NCBI RefSeq assembly: GCF_026342355.1
Contig: NZ_JAPEMV010000005.1
Coordinates: 186,001 to 250,000, forward strand
DNA: 64,000 bases
Direction of reading: 5' to 3'
Source of the DNA: Streptomyces sp. NBC_00249
GTDB taxonomy: Bacteria > Actinomycetota > Actinomycetes > Streptomycetales > Streptomycetaceae
Shown here in pieces: positions 48,149 to 55,717 of this stretch; within the stretch, counting starts at the first letter, position 1; every line of letters starts with the position of its first letter. The translations under genes were made by a program, and so were the position numbers. Under the pieces are notes generated by a model, which did no database searches, was not told where the DNA came from, and was given only the letters and a program-made list of their open reading frames with translations.

Positions 48149-48802
48149 TCAGGCGGCGGGGCATTCCTTCCACTCGAAGTGGTAGACGGTGCTGACGCTG
48201 CCGTCGGTCGAGTCCATGCTCATGAAGCTGAGGGCCGAGGGGCTGGACGTGCCGCCGTAGACCCGCAGTTCGGTGTTGACGTTGAGGTTGCGTTCCTCGC
48301 CGCAGGGGGCCCAGACCAGGTCGGTGTAGCCGGTCTGGTCGCTGGCCTGCCAGTTGTCGGAGTGGGGGCCGTTGACCTGGTGGGTGCTGCGGGCGGTCTG
48401 GGCGGAGCCCTGGAAGTAGTAGTTCGCGCGCTCCTGGCCGAAGGCGCCGCGCTGGAGGTGGGCGAAGCCGCGGTAGTCGGCGCGGGCGATGGCGTACGTG
48501 AACCCCTGGGGGACGTGGACGCGCAGGGCGAGCTGGCAGTTCTTGCGGAACTCGGTGCCGCCGGAGCCGGCGCCGGTCTGGGCGAGGTAGTTGCTGTAGG
48601 TGACGGTGAAGGCGGTGTTGTCGGAGGCGGCGGCGACGTCGGTGGTTCCCTGGGGGCACCCGGAGCCGTTCACCCCGACCACGTCGACGGTGACGCGGCC
48701 CGGTGGCGGCACGGTGGGGGTGTCGGCCTGGGCGGGGGCGGGGGCGGCCATGGCCGCGAGGGCGACGGTGGCGGCCCCGAAGGCGAGTCTGCGTACGTGC
48801 AT
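48149..48802 (-). CDS. Secreted DUF4360 protein, copy B
   Basis: A 217-residue paralogue of the downstream gene; well over half of aligned residues agree by eye. Signal peptide RRLAFGAATVALAAMAAPAPAQA. Same landmarks: VNGSGCPQGTTDVAAASDN, EFRKNCQLALRVHVP, ADYRGFAHLQRGA, DLVWAPCGEERNLNVNTELRV and a C-terminal FEWKECPAA. Cys positions are conserved between the copies. ATG 48802. The 268-bp gap upstream (48803-49070) is GC-rich with no gene seen. Confidence 0.88.
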   Translation of the reverse strand: MHVRRLAFGAATVALAAMAAPAPAQADTPTVPPPGRVTVDVVGVNGSGCPQGTTDVAAASDNTAFTVTYSNYLAQTGAGSGGTEFRKNCQLALRVHVPQGFTYAIARADYRGFAHLQRGAFGQERANYYFQGSAQTARSTHQVNGPHSDNWQASDQTGYTDLVWAPCGEERNLNVNTELRVYGGTSSPSALSFMSMDSTDGSVSTVYHFEWKECPAA

Positions 48803-49070
48803 GTCCTGGTTCTCCGTCCGTCGGACCGGATGAGGGTTGGGCATGCACATGCCATCACGGCCGGGGGTGCCGGGGAGGGACGCGTACCGGACAAGCGCCC
48901 CGCCCCCGGGCCCGGCCCCCGCCCCCTGGCCGGAACCGGCGAGGCCGTCACCGGGCCGACGGCGGCCCATCAGCCCCGCCGCCCCGCCCCGGCGGGCCGG
49001 GGCGGGCGTCCGCGGGGCGGGGATGTCCAGAACCCCGCCCCCCGCTGGGCGCCCAGGCCGTCCGCGAGCG

Positions 49071-49454
49071 TCAGGAAGGCGTCGCGGCCCAGTCGGAGTC
49101 GCTGCGCAGGACGCAGAACTCGTTGCCCTCGGGGTCGGCGAGGACCGCCCAGCCGGAGCCGTCGGGATTGCGGTGATCGCCGACGAGGGTTGCGCCGAGG
49201 CCCAGCAGCCGTTCCACCTCCTGCTCCCGCGAGTTCTCGGGGCGCAGACACAGATGGATCCGGTTCTTGCCGTTCTTGGGCTCGGGCACCTGGTTGAAGT
49301 ACAGCGCCGGGCCCTCCGCCAGCTGCACCCGGACCTCCCGGTCTCCCGGTTTGTCCTGCGGATCCAGCGGACGGCCGGTCACCCCGCTCCAGAACCGGGC
49401 CAGTTCAAAGGCGTCCGTACAGTCGATCGCTACGTTCTGCACTACCGAAAACAT
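49071..49454 (-). CDS. VOC/glyoxalase-like protein
   Basis: A 127-residue single VOC module pair of the Glyoxalase_6 type. FSVVQNVAIDCTDAFELARFWSGVTGRPL at the start and GWAVLADPEGNEFCVLRSDSDW at the end are family hallmarks. NRIHLCLRPENSREQEVERLLGLGA connects them. A metal-site Glu is seen in NEFCVL, and His72 in RIHLCL. Substrate unknown. ATG 49454. Confidence 0.88.
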   Translation of the reverse strand: MFSVVQNVAIDCTDAFELARFWSGVTGRPLDPQDKPGDREVRVQLAEGPALYFNQVPEPKNGKNRIHLCLRPENSREQEVERLLGLGATLVGDHRNPDGSGWAVLADPEGNEFCVLRSDSDWAATPS

Positions 49455-49542
49455 GCGTGTGAGCCTTCCCCACTTCCCCTCCGGACGCCACCGGGTTGAT
49501 GCACCCGCTCACCACGACACGGCCTACGGCCCAGGGCCTGTC

Positions 49543-50451
49543 CTAGCGCGCCCCGTAGACCGGCTGCGGGGGCTCGGACTCCGCGAGGAGTTTCGCCGCC
49601 GCTTCGCCCGCCTCGGCCGGGGTCCAGCGGGCGCCGCGGTCGGTGGTCGGGCCCGGGCGCCAGCCCTCCATCACCGTGATCCGGCCGCCCTCCGCCTCGA
49701 AGACCCGGCCGGTGACCCCGGCCGAGGCGTCGGAGCCGAGCCACACCACCAGCGGGGACACGTTCTCCGGGGCCATCGCGTCGAAGGCGCCCTCGCCCGG
49801 CGCGGCCATCGACTCCGCGAAGGCCTGTTCCGTCATGCGGGTCCGGGCCGCCGGGGCGATGGCGTTGACCTGGACCCCGTACCGGCCCATCTCGGCCGCC
49901 GCGACCAGGGTCATGCCGAGGATGCCGGCCTTGGCCGCGCTGTAGTTGCCCTGGCCGACGGAGCCCAGCAGTCCGGCGCCGGAGGAGGTGTTGACCACCC
50001 GGGCCGCGGCCTGCCGGCCGGCCTTGGCCTCGGCCCGCCACCAGGCCGCCGCGTACTTCAGGGGCAGGAAGTGGCCCTTGAGGTGGACCCGTACGACCGC
50101 GTCCCAGTCGTCCTCGTCCAGGTTGACCAGCATCCGGTCCCGCAGGAAGCCCGCGTTGTTGACCAGGGTGTCCAGGCGCCCGAACTCCGCCACCGCGCGG
50201 TCCACCAGGGAGGCCGCCCCCTCGGCGGTGGCGATGTCCCCGCCGTGCGTCACGGCCTGCCCGCCCGCGGCCCGGATCTCCCGGGCGACGAGCTCGGCCG
50301 GGCTGTCGGGCCCGGGCTGCCCGTCGAGGCCCACCCCCAGGTCGTTGACGACGACCCGCGCCCCCGCCGCCGCGAAGGCCAGGGCGTGCGCCCGGCCCAG
50401 TCCGCGCCCGGCACCCGTCACGACGACCACACGACCTTCGGCGATACCCAT
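49543..50451 (-). CDS. SDR dehydrogenase of HIP pathway (Rv3548c-like)
   Basis: A 302-residue short-chain dehydrogenase. Cofactor motif VTGAGRGLGRAHA, VVNDLGVGLDG, VNNAGFLRDRM and active site Ser/Tyr/Lys in NTSSGAGLLGSVGQGNYSAAKAG. The VVNDLG form resembles 3-hydroxyacyl-CoA dehydrogenases of the MFE-2/17-beta-HSD type. Start ATG 50451. Its position, back to back with EchA20 behind another SDR, equals Rv3548c in M. tuberculosis. The exact step is not settled. Confidence 0.85.
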   Translation of the reverse strand: MGIAEGRVVVVTGAGRGLGRAHALAFAAAGARVVVNDLGVGLDGQPGPDSPAELVAREIRAAGGQAVTHGGDIATAEGAASLVDRAVAEFGRLDTLVNNAGFLRDRMLVNLDEDDWDAVVRVHLKGHFLPLKYAAAWWRAEAKAGRQAAARVVNTSSGAGLLGSVGQGNYSAAKAGILGMTLVAAAEMGRYGVQVNAIAPAARTRMTEQAFAESMAAPGEGAFDAMAPENVSPLVVWLGSDASAGVTGRVFEAEGGRITVMEGWRPGPTTDRGARWTPAEAGEAAAKLLAESEPPQPVYGAR

Positions 50452-50452
50452 C

Positions 50453-51217
50453 TCAGTCCTCCTTGTTGACAGTTGCCGCATCCAGAAACGCCGGGCGCTC
50501 CCCGCCCCCGTGCACCAGCAGGCTCGCGCCGCTGACGTACCCCGCCCGGTCGGAGGCCAGGAACACGGCCGCCTCCCCCACCTCGGAGGGTTCGGCGAGC
50601 CGCCCCAGCGGGACGGTCGCCCCGACGGCCGCGAGGCCGGCCTCGTCCCCGTAGTGCAGGTGGGACAGTTCGGTGCGCACCATGCCGAGGACGAGGGAGT
50701 TGACCCGGACCTCGGGCGCCCACTCCACCGCCATCGACCGGGCCAGGTTCTCCAGTCCCGCCTTGGCCGCCCCGTAGGCCGCGGTGCCGGGCGAGGGCCG
50801 GGTGCCGCTGACGCTGCCGATCATCACCACCGAGCCGCGGGAGGCCCGCAGTGACGGATAGGCGGCGAGCGAGGCCGTCAGCGGGGCGATCAGGTTGAGC
50901 TCCAGCACCCGCGCGTGCCGCTGGGGCCCACCCTCCTCCAGGAGCCGGTACGGGGTGCCGCCCGCGTTGTTGACCAGGCAGTCGAGCCGCCCGTACCGCT
51001 CGGCGACCTCCTCGAAGAACGCGCCGACGGCCTCCGGGTCGCGCAGGTCGACGGGGATGTGGGCGGCCTCCCGGCCGCCGGCCGTCACCGGTTCCTCCGG
51101 CGGCCGCCGGGCGCAGACGACGACCCGCGCCCCGGCCGTGAGGAAGGAGCGCGCGATTCCGGCGCCCACCCCCCGGGTTCCGCCGGTGACGACGACAACC
51201 CTCCCATTGAGCTCCAT
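50453..51217 (-). CDS. SDR dehydrogenase of HIP pathway (Rv3549c-like)
   Basis: A 254-residue short-chain dehydrogenase. VVVTGGTRGVGAGIARSFL, VNNAGGTPYRL, catalytic Ser in VMIGSVSGTRPSPGTAAYGAAKAGLENL (Tyr, Lys) and LVHGGGERPAF at the end. One base separates it from the next SDR gene. ATG 51217 is divergent from echA20 and separated from it by a KstR2-like operator. It corresponds in place to Rv3549c. Confidence 0.85.
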   Translation of the reverse strand: MELNGRVVVVTGGTRGVGAGIARSFLTAGARVVVCARRPPEEPVTAGGREAAHIPVDLRDPEAVGAFFEEVAERYGRLDCLVNNAGGTPYRLLEEGGPQRHARVLELNLIAPLTASLAAYPSLRASRGSVVMIGSVSGTRPSPGTAAYGAAKAGLENLARSMAVEWAPEVRVNSLVLGMVRTELSHLHYGDEAGLAAVGATVPLGRLAEPSEVGEAAVFLASDRAGYVSGASLLVHGGGERPAFLDAATVNKED

Positions 51218-51235
51218 CGGCTGCTACCTTCCTCA

Positions 51236-51255
51236 CCTAACAAATGTTTGGTGGA
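51236..51255. promoter_or_regulatory. KstR2-like operator 1
   Basis: CCTAACAAATGTTTGGTGGA. Core AACAAATGTTTGGT (51239-51252) follows the known KstR2 motif AnCAAGnnCTTGnT with two substitutions that keep its symmetry (CAAAnnTTTG). It shares 17 of 20 bases with the site at 61797-61817 read in reverse. Located between the divergent SDR and echA20 genes. Confidence 0.82.
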
Positions 51256-51273
51256 AAGGTAGCTGATCCGCTC

Positions 51274-52023
51274 ATGGGTGTCTCCACCTCCAGCCCGGAC
51301 AAGGGCATCGCACTCGTCACAGTCGACTTCCCGCCCGTCAACGCCCTCCCGGTGCAGGGCTGGTACGACCTCGCCGACGCCCTGCGCGCCGCCGGCCGCG
51401 ATCCCGAGGTCCGCTGCGTGGTGCTGGCCGCCGAGGGCCGCGGCTTCAACGCCGGGGTCGACATCAAGGAGATGCAGCGCGACACCGGGCACGCCTCCCT
51501 CATCGGCGCCAACCGCGGCTGCTCCGAGGCCTTCGCCGCCGTCTACGAGTGCGAGGTCCCGGTGGTCGCCGCCGTGAACGGCTTCTGCCTGGGCGGCGGC
51601 ATCGGCCTCGTCGGCAACGCCGACGCGATCGTCGCCTCCGACGACGCCGTCTTCGGCCTGCCCGAGCTGGACCGGGGCGCCCTCGGCGCCGCCACCCACC
51701 TGGCCCGGCTCGTCCCCCAGCACCTGATGCGCACCCTCTACTACACCTCGCGCACCGCCACCGCCGCCGAACTGCACGCGCACGGCTCCGTCTGGCAGGT
51801 GGTCCCGCGCGAGGAGTTGCGGGGCGCCGCCCTCGCGCTGGCCGCCGAGATCGCGAAGAAGGACGGCTACCTGATCCGGCTGGCCAAGGCCGCCATCAAC
51901 GGCATCGACCCCGTCGACGTGCGCCGCAGCTACCGCTTCGAGCAGGGCTTCACCTTCGAGGCCAACCTCAGCGGGGTGGCCGACCGGGTCCGCGACACCT
52001 TCGGGAAGGAAGAGACCCCTTGA
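51274..52023 (+). CDS. echA20: Crotonase-type ring D hydrolase
   Basis: A 249-residue crotonase. In M. tuberculosis EchA20 hydrolyses ring D of HIEC-CoA. ATG 51274 is chosen because ATG 51244 lies inside the operator. Oxyanion-hole segments RCVVLAAEGRGFNAGVDIKEM and AVNGFCLGGGIGLVGNAD; downstream GLPELDRGALGAATHL. It starts the plus-strand operon echA20-ipdA-ipdB-ipdC, coupled to ipdA by a TTGA overlap. Confidence 0.9.
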   Translation: MGVSTSSPDKGIALVTVDFPPVNALPVQGWYDLADALRAAGRDPEVRCVVLAAEGRGFNAGVDIKEMQRDTGHASLIGANRGCSEAFAAVYECEVPVVAAVNGFCLGGGIGLVGNADAIVASDDAVFGLPELDRGALGAATHLARLVPQHLMRTLYYTSRTATAAELHAHGSVWQVVPREELRGAALALAAEIAKKDGYLIRLAKAAINGIDPVDVRRSYRFEQGFTFEANLSGVADRVRDTFGKEETP

Positions 52024-52871
52024 CCGACAAGACCATGACCCCCGACGAGGTGGTCGGGCGGCTGCGCAGCGGCATGACCCTCGGCATCGGCGGCTGGGGC
52101 GCGCGGCGCAAGCCGATGGCCCTGGTGAGAGCACTGCTCCGGTCCGAGATCACCGATCTGACCGTGATCTCGTACGGCGGCCCCGACGTCGGCCTCCTCG
52201 CCGCCGCCGGCCGGATCCGCAGGCTCGTCGCCCCCTTCGTCACCCTCGACTCGATCCCGCTGGAGCCGCACTTCCGGGCCGCCCGGGAGAGCGGCGCCCT
52301 CACCCTCACCGAACTCGACGAGGCCATGTTCATGTGGGGCCTGCACGCCGCCGCGAACCGCCTGCCCTTCCTGCCCGTCCGCGCCGGCCTCGGCTCCGAC
52401 GTGATGCGGGTCAACCCGGAACTGCGCACCGTCACCTCCCCCTACGCCGACGGCGAGGAGTTCGTCGCCGTCCCCGCCCTGCGCATGGACGCGGCCCTGG
52501 TCCACCTGGGCCGCGCCGACCGCCTCGGCAACGCCCAGTACCTGGGACCCGACCCGTACTTCGACGACCTGTTCTGCGAGGCCGCCGACACCGCGTACGT
52601 CTCCTGCGAGCAGCTCGTCGAGACCGCCGAGTTCTCCAAGGCGGGCCCCGTCCAGTCCCTCCTGGTCAGCCGGCACTCCGTCACCGGGGTCGTGGAGACC
52701 CCGAACGGCGCGCACTTCACCTCCTGCGCGCCCGACTACGACCGCGACGAGCCCTTCCAGAAGCTCTACGCCTCCACCCCCTGGCCCGAGTTCGCCGCGC
52801 GCTTCCTGTCCGGCGGGAGCGAGCACGACTACCAGTCCGCCGTCCGGACCTGGCACGAGGAGCAGAAGTGA
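52020..52871 (+). CDS. ipdA: COCHEA-CoA ring C hydrolase, alpha subunit
   Basis: A 283-residue class I CoA-transferase-family protein. With IpdB it opens ring C of COCHEA-CoA, acting as a hydrolase rather than a transferase. The start is TTG 52020 overlapping the echA20 stop; ATG 52035 is an alternative. RSGMTLGIGGWGARRKPMALVRALLRS, LTVISYGGPDVGLL, RLPFLPVRAGLGSDV and ENTPNGAHFTSCAPDY-like VETPNGAHFTSCAPDY match mycobacterial IpdA as I remember it. Confidence 0.92.
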   Translation: MTDKTMTPDEVVGRLRSGMTLGIGGWGARRKPMALVRALLRSEITDLTVISYGGPDVGLLAAAGRIRRLVAPFVTLDSIPLEPHFRAARESGALTLTELDEAMFMWGLHAAANRLPFLPVRAGLGSDVMRVNPELRTVTSPYADGEEFVAVPALRMDAALVHLGRADRLGNAQYLGPDPYFDDLFCEAADTAYVSCEQLVETAEFSKAGPVQSLLVSRHSVTGVVETPNGAHFTSCAPDYDRDEPFQKLYASTPWPEFAARFLSGGSEHDYQSAVRTWHEEQK

Positions 52872-53590
52872 TCAGCCGTGCGGAGTACTGCGTGATCGCC
52901 TGCGCCGAGGCCTGGCGCGACAACGGCGAGGTCCTCGCCAGCCCGATGGGCCTGATCCCCTCCTTCGGGGCCCGGCTCGCCAAGCGCACCTTCTCCCCCG
53001 ACCTGCTGCTCACCGACGGCGAGGCGATGCTGGTCGGCCTCGACGGCACGCCCGAGGGCTGGCTCCCGTACCGCCGGCACCTGGCGATGGTCACCGGCGG
53101 GCGGCGGCACGTGATGATGGGCGCCAGCCAGATCGACCGGTACGGCAACCAGAACATCTCCTGCATCGGCGACTGGGAACGCCCCTCCCGCCAGCTCCTC
53201 GGGGTGCGCGGGGCGCCGGTCAACACCCTCAACAACCCGGTGAGCTACTGGGTGCCCAGGCATTCGCCCCGGGTCTTCGTCGAGCGCGTCGACATGGTCA
53301 GCGGAGTGGGGTACGACCGGGCCGAGGCGGCCGGGGTGACCCGCTTCCACCGGCTGCCCCGCGTGGTCAGCGACCTCGGGGTGTTCGACTTCACCGGCCC
53401 GGGGCACTCCATGCGCCTGGCCTCCCTGCACCCGGGCGTCACCCTCGACCGGGTCCGGGCGGCGACCGGCTTCGAGCTGGCGGTGGCGGAAGAGGTCCCG
53501 TACACCCGCGAGCCCACGGAAGAGGAGCTGCGGCTGATCCGCGAGGTCATCGACCCCAAGGGGTTGCGCGAGCGGGAAGTACGGGCCTGA
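52868..53590 (+). CDS. ipdB: COCHEA-CoA ring C hydrolase, beta subunit
   Basis: A 240-residue partner of IpdA. GTG 52868 overlaps the ipdA stop. AEYCVIACAEAWRDNGEVLASPMGLIPSFGARLAK, LLLTDGEAMLVG, MMGASQIDRYGNQNISCIGDW and the C-terminal HPGVTLDRVRAATGFEL are CoA-transferase beta-subunit features. The canonical transferase Glu appears to be replaced around LTDGEAM, consistent with hydrolase use, though this needs alignment. Confidence 0.92.
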   Translation: MISRAEYCVIACAEAWRDNGEVLASPMGLIPSFGARLAKRTFSPDLLLTDGEAMLVGLDGTPEGWLPYRRHLAMVTGGRRHVMMGASQIDRYGNQNISCIGDWERPSRQLLGVRGAPVNTLNNPVSYWVPRHSPRVFVERVDMVSGVGYDRAEAAGVTRFHRLPRVVSDLGVFDFTGPGHSMRLASLHPGVTLDRVRAATGFELAVAEEVPYTREPTEEELRLIREVIDPKGLREREVRA

Positions 53591-53606
53591 GGTGAGGGGG
53601 ACCGGT

Positions 53607-54665
53607 ATGGAGACGGCGTTCACGAAGCTGGTCGGGGTCCGCCACCCGATCGTGCAGACGGGCATGGGATGGGTGGCCGGACCGCGCCTGGTGTCCGGCG
53701 CGGCGAACGCGGGGGCGCTGGGCATCCTGGCCTCGGCGACGATGACCCTGGACCAGCTGCGCACGGCCGTCCAGGAGGTCAAGTCCCGCACCGACGCCCC
53801 GTTCGGCGTCAACCTGCGGGCGGACGCCGGGGACGCGGCCGAGCGCGCCCAGCTGATCATCGACGAGGGCGTACGGGTGGCCTCCTTCGCCCTGGCCCCC
53901 TCGAAGGAGCTGATCGCCCGCCTCAAGGACGCGGGCGTGGTGGTGATCCCCTCGATCGGGGCGCGCCGGCACGCCGAGAAGGTGGCGGCCTGGGGCGCGG
54001 ACGCGGTGATCGTGCAGGGCGGGGAGGGCGGCGGGCACACCGGGGACGTGGCCACGACCGTGCTGCTGCCGCAGGTGGTCGACGCCGTGGACATCCCGGT
54101 GGTCGCGGCGGGCGGCTTCCACGACGGCCGCGGCCTGGTCGCCGCCCTCGCCTACGGGGCCGCGGGCATCGCCATGGGCACCCGCTTCCTGCTGACCTCC
54201 GACTCCACCGTCCCGGACGCCGTCAAGGCCGAGTACCTGAAGGCCGGCGTGAAGGACGTCACCGTCACCACGGCCGTCGACGGGCTCCCGCACCGGATGC
54301 TGCGCACCGAGCTGGTCGAGGCCCTGGAGCGGTCGGGGCGGGCCAGGGCGCTGGCCCGCGCCGTCCGGCACGCGGCGGGCTTCAAGCAGCTGTCGGGCCT
54401 GTCCTGGTCGCGGATGGTGCGCGACGGGCTGGCGATGAAACACGGCAAGGACCTGTCCTGGAGCCAGGTCCTGCTCGCCGCGAACACCCCCATGCTCCTC
54501 AAGGCGTCCATGGTCGAGGGCCGTACGGACCTCGGAGTCATGGCATCCGGCCAGGTCGCGGGGGTGATCGAGGATCTGCCGTCCTGTGCGGAGCTCGTCG
54601 ACCGCGTCATGGCCGAGGCACACGCAGTACTGCTCACGCTCGGCACCCTGCCACCACCAGGGTGA
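53607..54665 (+). CDS. ipdC: Nitronate-monooxygenase-family flavoprotein
   Basis: A 352-residue FMN TIM-barrel protein of the 2-nitropropane dioxygenase family. VGVRHPIVQTGMGWVAGPRLVSGAANAGALGILAS, GVNLRADAGDA, VIVQGGEGGGHTGDV and GAAGIAMGTRFLLTSDS show the flavin-binding frame. In mycobacteria IpdC acts in HIP degradation as a flavin-dependent reductase/hydroxylase-type step. ATG 53607 after GAGGGGG. Last clear gene of this operon. Confidence 0.9.
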   Translation: METAFTKLVGVRHPIVQTGMGWVAGPRLVSGAANAGALGILASATMTLDQLRTAVQEVKSRTDAPFGVNLRADAGDAAERAQLIIDEGVRVASFALAPSKELIARLKDAGVVVIPSIGARRHAEKVAAWGADAVIVQGGEGGGHTGDVATTVLLPQVVDAVDIPVVAAGGFHDGRGLVAALAYGAAGIAMGTRFLLTSDSTVPDAVKAEYLKAGVKDVTVTTAVDGLPHRMLRTELVEALERSGRARALARAVRHAAGFKQLSGLSWSRMVRDGLAMKHGKDLSWSQVLLAANTPMLLKASMVEGRTDLGVMASGQVAGVIEDLPSCAELVDRVMAEAHAVLLTLGTLPPPG

Positions 54666-54693
54666 TCCCCCTTCTCCGCCACAGGAGTCGCCC

Positions 54694-55635
54694 ATGAGCC
54701 GTGCCCGAATCCGACTGGCGACCGCGGCTGCCGCCGCCGCCCTCGTCGTCGCAGCCTTGCCGGCCGCCGCCCACGCGGCGGCGGCGCCCGCAGCGGGAGC
54801 CAGTGCCCGGCACTGGACCCACCCGCTGCACCAGCAAGCAGAAACGATCCGTCAGATCCCGCTCCAGGGCGCCGTCAACGTCCGTGACATCGGCGGCTAC
54901 CGCACGTACACCGGCGGTCAGGTCCGCCAGGGGCTGGTCTACCGCTCCGACGCACTGAGCAAGCTGACCGCGGCGGACATCACCACCGTCTCCGGTCTCG
55001 GCCTCACGAAGGTCGTCGACTTCCGCATTCCGATGGAGCTCCAGTACGACGGCGCCGACAAGCTGCCGCAGGGGCTCACCCCCACCTCCCGCCCGGTCAG
55101 CGACCTGGGCCTGTACGGCACCCTCGTCGGCGCGATCTCCAGCGGCGACCCCGTCAAGCAGGAGCAGATGCTCGGCGGCGGCCGCGCCGAGGCCTACATG
55201 CGCGACATCTACCGCACCTTCGTGACCAGCCCCGAGAACCGGGCGCAGTTCGCGGCCACCCTGCGGGAGATCGCGGACGGCCAGCAGGGCCCGCTGCTCT
55301 ACCACTGCACGTCCGGCAAGGACCGTACGGGCTGGATGAGCTACGTCCTGCTGCGCTCGCTGGCCGTACCCGAGGCCACCGCCGAGAGCGACTACCTCGC
55401 CTCGAACACCTTCCGGGGGGCCTACGACGCCCAGGTGCGGGCGGGCCTCAAGCAGTCGGGGCGGATGCAGAACCCGGACCTGCTGATCCCGCTCCAGGAG
55501 GTCCGTCAGGACTACCTGGACGCCGCGACCACCCGGATGGAGGCCGACTACGGCAGCTTCTACGGCTACCTGACGGACGGCCTCGGCCTGGACCTGCGGA
55601 CGCTCGCGAAGCTCCAGACCAAGCTGGTCCGCTAG
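54694..55635 (+). CDS. Secreted tyrosine phosphatase (PTP_3 type)
   Basis: A 313-residue protein with signal peptide (LATAAAAAALVVAALPAAAHA) and a protein-tyrosine/lipid-phosphatase domain. VNVRDIGGYRT near residue 62 and the P-loop HCTSGKDRTG (Cys205, Arg211) identify the Y_phosphatase3 family, like mycobacterial PtpB but exported through a signal peptide. Only 28 bp follow ipdC, so read-through from the HIP operon is possible. AGGAG precedes ATG 54694. Substrate unknown. Confidence 0.9.
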   Translation: MSRARIRLATAAAAAALVVAALPAAAHAAAAPAAGASARHWTHPLHQQAETIRQIPLQGAVNVRDIGGYRTYTGGQVRQGLVYRSDALSKLTAADITTVSGLGLTKVVDFRIPMELQYDGADKLPQGLTPTSRPVSDLGLYGTLVGAISSGDPVKQEQMLGGGRAEAYMRDIYRTFVTSPENRAQFAATLREIADGQQGPLLYHCTSGKDRTGWMSYVLLRSLAVPEATAESDYLASNTFRGAYDAQVRAGLKQSGRMQNPDLLIPLQEVRQDYLDAATTRMEADYGSFYGYLTDGLGLDLRTLAKLQTKLVR

Positions 55636-55655
55636 CGGGCGGGCGCCCCGGAACG

Positions 55656-55701
55656 CGACGGAGCCGGGCGGTGCGCTGGTGCGCGCCGCCCGGCTCCGTC
55701 G
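55656..55701. terminator. Bidirectional terminator
   Basis: A long stem with arms beginning CGACGGAGCCGGGCGG (55656) and ending CCGCCCGGCTCCGTCG (55701) lies between the phosphatase and the convergent helicase gene. Confidence 0.88.
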
Positions 55702-55717
55702 TGCCGAAAGGTGGGGA

